From Cytophagaceae bacterium (lineage in GTDB: Bacteria; Bacteroidota; Bacteroidia; Cytophagales; Spirosomataceae), in contig CANFVE010000005.1 in NCBI GenBank assembly GCA_947450365.1, positions 39,096 to 103,095 of the forward strand: DNA of 64,000 nucleotides. The letters are read 5' to 3'. This document shows, one piece after another, positions 60,746 through 64,000 of the stretch; positions within the stretch are counted from its first letter, which is position 1; every line of letters starts with the position of its first letter. The position numbers and the translations under genes are program-made. The notes beneath the pieces were generated by a model. That model searched no databases, had not been told where the DNA came from, and saw nothing but the letters and a program-made list of their open reading frames with translations.

Positions 60746-62560
60746 ATGAACGCTAGGTCTTCCCAAACCCTCATTCTCCTTGTTTTTGGCTATTGTTGTT
60801 TGTCGCTGACCCCAGCTCCGTGGTATGCCGTTGTGGGTTTAGATGCCAGCTGGGCGGAGGCGATGCTGATGACGATTAATTCGGGAAAGGTTTTTGGTCG
60901 GGATTTTATTTTTAATTATGGGCCCTTGGGCTATTTGAATGTCCGTGTCTTGCCGCAATATTTTTCGGGCTATGCGCTGATGCTCGTCGATTTCCTCACG
61001 ATTGGCCATTTCATCTATTTTCTCCGTAAAGCTTTACACAAGGAGGGTGCTACTCGGCTATGGACCTTGGTCGGAGCGGGGATGTTATTGTGGCCCTGGG
61101 GTTTCTTTGCCGACTTCTCCTTTACCTATTTCTATTTCTTCCTGTTTTGGATCTTGGAAGCGCGCGCTTTGCGCAAGTCATGGCCTTTGTTTGTGGCGGC
61201 GGGCTTGTCGGTGGTGATTTTTTATGTGAAAGTCAATCTGAGTTTGATAGTCGTATTTCTTTTTGCTTTGGCGCTCATATATTTCTCGTTTGTGGAGAAA
61301 TTTTCCAAAAAAGCGATATTTCTTCCCTGGCTCGTTCAAATCCTGGGGATCTTATTGGGCGCTTGGTACCTCCGGGTGGATTTGTGGCATTATTTGCGGT
61401 ATAGCATGGATATGATATCGAGTTATCCAGATGGGATGTCGGTGATTCAGCTTTCAAAAAGGTATTTGTTTATTTTACTGGGCCTGGAGGCTTTGATGGT
61501 CTTGGGTTTAATGCTTTATGTCATCAAAGAAATCAAATCCTTTTGGAGCTACCTGCCGGTGTATGCGTTCGTCGGGATTACCGCTTTTTTAGGTTTTAAG
61601 CAGGCGCATATTGCCATTTCGAATCTGAATATGTTTGGATTCTTTTTGTTGCTGCCTATGCTGGGACTATTGTTGTATTTATTTACGGATGTCAAAAGCA
61701 AGTCTTATTATGTCTTGGCCTGGGTGTTGATGTGTCAAATCGCGGCGACGGGCTATATTCGTTGGGTCGATCAAATCCCCTACAAAGCCATTTCATTCTC
61801 TCCGATTGCCTATTTGAAGGGCATTATTTCCTACGATTATGCCCATAATTTCGACCAAAACCCGATTCCCCTTTCTCCGCGGGTCAAGGCCCTGATTGGT
61901 CAGCAGACGGTGGATGCAATGAATAATGAGTTGTCGATGATATATTTCAATCAACTGAATTACAATCCTCGGCCCATCGTGCAGACCTATGCGGCGCATT
62001 CGGCGCTGTTGGCCGATGTGAATGGGGCGAAATACCGGTCGGAGACGGGGCCAACCTTTGTGTTCTACAAATTAGATGAATTTCGTTGGCAAAATCCTTT
62101 TTGGGCGGATGCGGAGGCGAACGAGGCTTTGTTGACGCATTATACCCTCATCGACACCGCCCTTATCTCTGGCCAAACCTTCCATGTCTTCAAACGCCTC
62201 GCTAAACCCCGAACCGTTTCCATGCAAGACATGCATATCCGCATGGAGCGTGGGAAAGAGATATTTTTTCCTAAGGGGGGATTGGTCAAATTGACGGTGG
62301 ATATGGACTTTACGTTTATGGAGAAATTGGTTCGATTTGCGTTCCAACCGCCCCTCGTCTATGCCGATGTCCGATATGCCGATGGCCAAACGCGGACCTT
62401 CCGTGTATCCGACAAGATCATGAAAGGCGGTGTGCTGGGGAATGTGCGGGTGACGGATCAAGCGGAACTCGAGACCTTTTTTCGCTATCAAGGCCAGCGC
62501 TCGGTCCCGGCGATCTCCGTTCGTTTTTATGTGCCTTCGCTCTTACCGACCTTTAAATAA
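60746..62560 (+). CDS. Multi-pass membrane protein with C-terminal soluble domain (GT-C-like, function unknown)
   Basis: 604 aa; LDASWAEAMLMTINSGKVFGRDFIFNYGPLGYLNVR then about ten hydrophobic helices and a ~220-aa soluble tail. Confidence 0.65.
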   Translation: MNARSSQTLILLVFGYCCLSLTPAPWYAVVGLDASWAEAMLMTINSGKVFGRDFIFNYGPLGYLNVRVLPQYFSGYALMLVDFLTIGHFIYFLRKALHKEGATRLWTLVGAGMLLWPWGFFADFSFTYFYFFLFWILEARALRKSWPLFVAAGLSVVIFYVKVNLSLIVVFLFALALIYFSFVEKFSKKAIFLPWLVQILGILLGAWYLRVDLWHYLRYSMDMISSYPDGMSVIQLSKRYLFILLGLEALMVLGLMLYVIKEIKSFWSYLPVYAFVGITAFLGFKQAHIAISNLNMFGFFLLLPMLGLLLYLFTDVKSKSYYVLAWVLMCQIAATGYIRWVDQIPYKAISFSPIAYLKGIISYDYAHNFDQNPIPLSPRVKALIGQQTVDAMNNELSMIYFNQLNYNPRPIVQTYAAHSALLADVNGAKYRSETGPTFVFYKLDEFRWQNPFWADAEANEALLTHYTLIDTALISGQTFHVFKRLAKPRTVSMQDMHIRMERGKEIFFPKGGLVKLTVDMDFTFMEKLVRFAFQPPLVYADVRYADGQTRTFRVSDKIMKGGVLGNVRVTDQAELETFFRYQGQRSVPAISVRFYVPSLLPTFK

Positions 62561-62599
62561 CTTTATCAAAAACCGTTTTAACATATATTGAAAATTGAT

Positions 62600-62607
62600 T
62601 ATATTTG
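62600..62607 (+). promoter_or_regulatory. -7 element TATATTTG of the leader of the HTH gene
   Basis: TATATTTG with TTT ~20 nt upstream; Bacteroidota TAnnTTTG consensus. Confidence 0.45.
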
Positions 62608-62678
62608 TTACTCAATATTGTATCAATTGACTCAATTCATGTGAGTCAGGATGGCGAAGCCGTCCATTTGTTTATTCA

Positions 62679-63215
62679 GTGGTTTTAGACACAATTTTTT
62701 CGGGAAAGATTCGGGTAGCGCTGCTCACCAAATTACTTTTGAATCCAGAGAGCCGGGTATACCTGCGGGGTTTGGAGCGAGATTTGGGTGTGAGTAGCAA
62801 TACGGTACGGGTGGAGTTAAACAAATTGCAGGATATGCATTTGATCGAGGTGCAAGATGATCCTGAAAACACCAAAGTCAAGAACTACGTGGTCAATCAA
62901 GCGCATCCGATGTTCTCGACTCTGCGTGGAATTATTTTGCAATTTGTAGGTCTCGATCAAATCGTCGACCAAGTCATCAAAAAACTCGGGAACCTCGACG
63001 AAGTCTATTTAACCGGCGATTTAGCGGAAGGAAAAAATTCACCCTTTGTGGACCTGGTGCTGGTGGGGGATGTGGATAAGGCTTATTTATACCAATTGAT
63101 CGAAAAAGCAGAACAACTCGTCCAAAAAAAAATTCGTGTAGGCGTGTTTAAGAGTCAGGAATTTAAGATGAGTGTATTGGATGGGATCGGGGTATGGATG
63201 CGGTTGGTGGGGTAG
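62679..63215 (+). CDS. Winged-HTH (ArsR-like) regulator with C-terminal degenerate nucleotidyltransferase-like domain
   Basis: GTG start; GKIRVALLTKLLLNPESRVYLRGLERDLGVSSNTVRVELNKLQDMHLIEV HTH; DEVYLTGDLAEGKNSPFVDLVLVGDVD resembles an MNT core with altered catalytic residues. Confidence 0.75.
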   Translation: MVLDTIFSGKIRVALLTKLLLNPESRVYLRGLERDLGVSSNTVRVELNKLQDMHLIEVQDDPENTKVKNYVVNQAHPMFSTLRGIILQFVGLDQIVDQVIKKLGNLDEVYLTGDLAEGKNSPFVDLVLVGDVDKAYLYQLIEKAEQLVQKKIRVGVFKSQEFKMSVLDGIGVWMRLVG

Positions 63216-63385
63216 GGGTGATTAGTGTGGTCCAGACGGCCCATTCGTATTCGCGGATATACGTAAATCATTAAATCATTCGTTTTAGGCTCTAAATAGT
63301 TTTATTTAAAATCTTTGATTATCTAAAATTGTCAAAAAAATAGATTCTGGTGCGCAGTTTAGTGCGCAAGTAAGTAATAAATTTC

Positions 63386-63808
63386 ATGAAAAAGAAAGCA
63401 GTAATAGTAAGCGGTTATTTCAATCCAATCCACAAAGGGCATATTGAATATTTTAATAATGCCAAAACAAATGGGGAATATTTGGTAGTTATTGTAAATA
63501 GTGACTATCAACGAGCATTGAAAGTGTCTAAAGAATTTCAAAACGAAGATGAAAGAGTTTTTATAGTTTCCAACATCAAAAGTGTAGATGAAGTTTTTTT
63601 ATCAATTGACCAAGATAGGACCGTTTGTGAAACAATAAGGCTTATCCATCAACAATTATTTACAGATTTTGAATTAGCGTTCGCTAATGGTGGTGATCAA
63701 AATAATAATTCAATTCCTGAAGTACCAGTTTGTCATGAATTAGGAATTGAGTTGATTGATGGATTAGGAGATAAAATTCAGTCTTCAAGTTGGTTGTTAA
63801 ATAAATAA
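63386..63808 (+). CDS. Cytidylyltransferase-like (adenylyltransferase/cytidyltransferase, glycerol-3-P CT / RfaE-like) protein
   Basis: AVIVSGYFNPIHKGHIEYFNNAKTNGEYLVVIVNSD with HxGH motif. Confidence 0.85.
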   Translation: MKKKAVIVSGYFNPIHKGHIEYFNNAKTNGEYLVVIVNSDYQRALKVSKEFQNEDERVFIVSNIKSVDEVFLSIDQDRTVCETIRLIHQQLFTDFELAFANGGDQNNNSIPEVPVCHELGIELIDGLGDKIQSSSWLLNK

Positions 63809-63826
63809 TATATTAAAAAAAACATT

Positions 63827-63856
63827 GTGAAAAAAGCAATTATTACAGGTATGACC
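63827..63856 (+). pseudogene. 5' fragment of a Rossmann-fold SDR gene, probably GDP-mannose 4,6-dehydratase (gmd), truncated by an IS
   Basis: GTG AAA AAA GCA ATT ATT ACA GGT ATG ACC = (M)KKAIITGMT, then frame runs into IS sequence and stops (CFQKKRPN*). Confidence 0.6.
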
Positions 63857-64000
63857 TGTTTCCAAAAAAAGAGACCAAACTAAATTAGAGTAAATCGGGT
63901 GTCAAAATCAATAAAAAACGATAATTTGAACCCATGAAAAAGTCAAAATTCACAGAACCTCAGATCATTTTTGCGATCAAGCAGTATGAAACTGGTACCC
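63857..64000 (+). mobile_element. Left end of an IS3-family insertion sequence (continues past window)
   Basis: Abrupt loss of the upstream reading frame at TGTTTCCAAAAAAAGAGACC (boundary could be 63852 or 63857), followed by an orfA start. Confidence 0.75.
63934..64000 (+). CDS. IS3-family transposase OrfA (partial, 5' end)
   Basis: MKKSKFTEPQIIFAIKQYETGT..., typical IS3-family OrfA HTH start (KxxxFTEEQI..ALKQ.E.G). Confidence 0.85.
   Translation, partial: MKKSKFTEPQIIFAIKQYETGT

Overview
This 64 kb window is chromosomal DNA from a Bacteroidota bacterium, probably Cytophagales. The evidence is type IX secretion sorting/SprF-like genes, Bacteroidota-style TTG-N19-TAnnTTTG promoters, and DUF4833/DUF4954 family proteins. 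Most of it is dense housekeeping sequence: smpB, fabI, rimP-nusA-infB, uvrA, nuoN-like, nrdB, bioF-bioD-bioA, rho, rocD, fadA-fadN and gcvP. There is a clear cobalamin riboswitch in front of a BtuB-like TonB receptor. No rRNA, tRNA or CRISPR array was recognised by eye. Accessory regions are: a Wzz/Wza-type exopolysaccharide export pair; a divergent PorP/SprF and T9SS type-B CTD pair; a Fic protein; a HepT/MntA toxin-antitoxin pair; an AbiE system whose toxin gene is a remnant; a glycosylation module with a STELLO (DUF288)-like protein; and the start of a surface-polysaccharide locus where an IS3-family element has truncated a gmd-like/SDR gene. The observations most worth follow-up are: (1) a terminator-like hairpin in the 5' leader of rimP-nusA-infB; (2) a long, G-free pyrimidine-rich leader in front of rho; (3) the bacterial STELLO-like glycosyltransferase module; (4) a stable leader hairpin plus inverted repeat before a gene for an HTH protein fused to a degenerate nucleotidyltransferase domain, next to the polysaccharide locus; (5) an AbiEi antitoxin kept beside a toxin lacking its catalytic core. 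I did not find a clearly new multi-gene system. These are candidates resting on sequence reading and family knowledge only.
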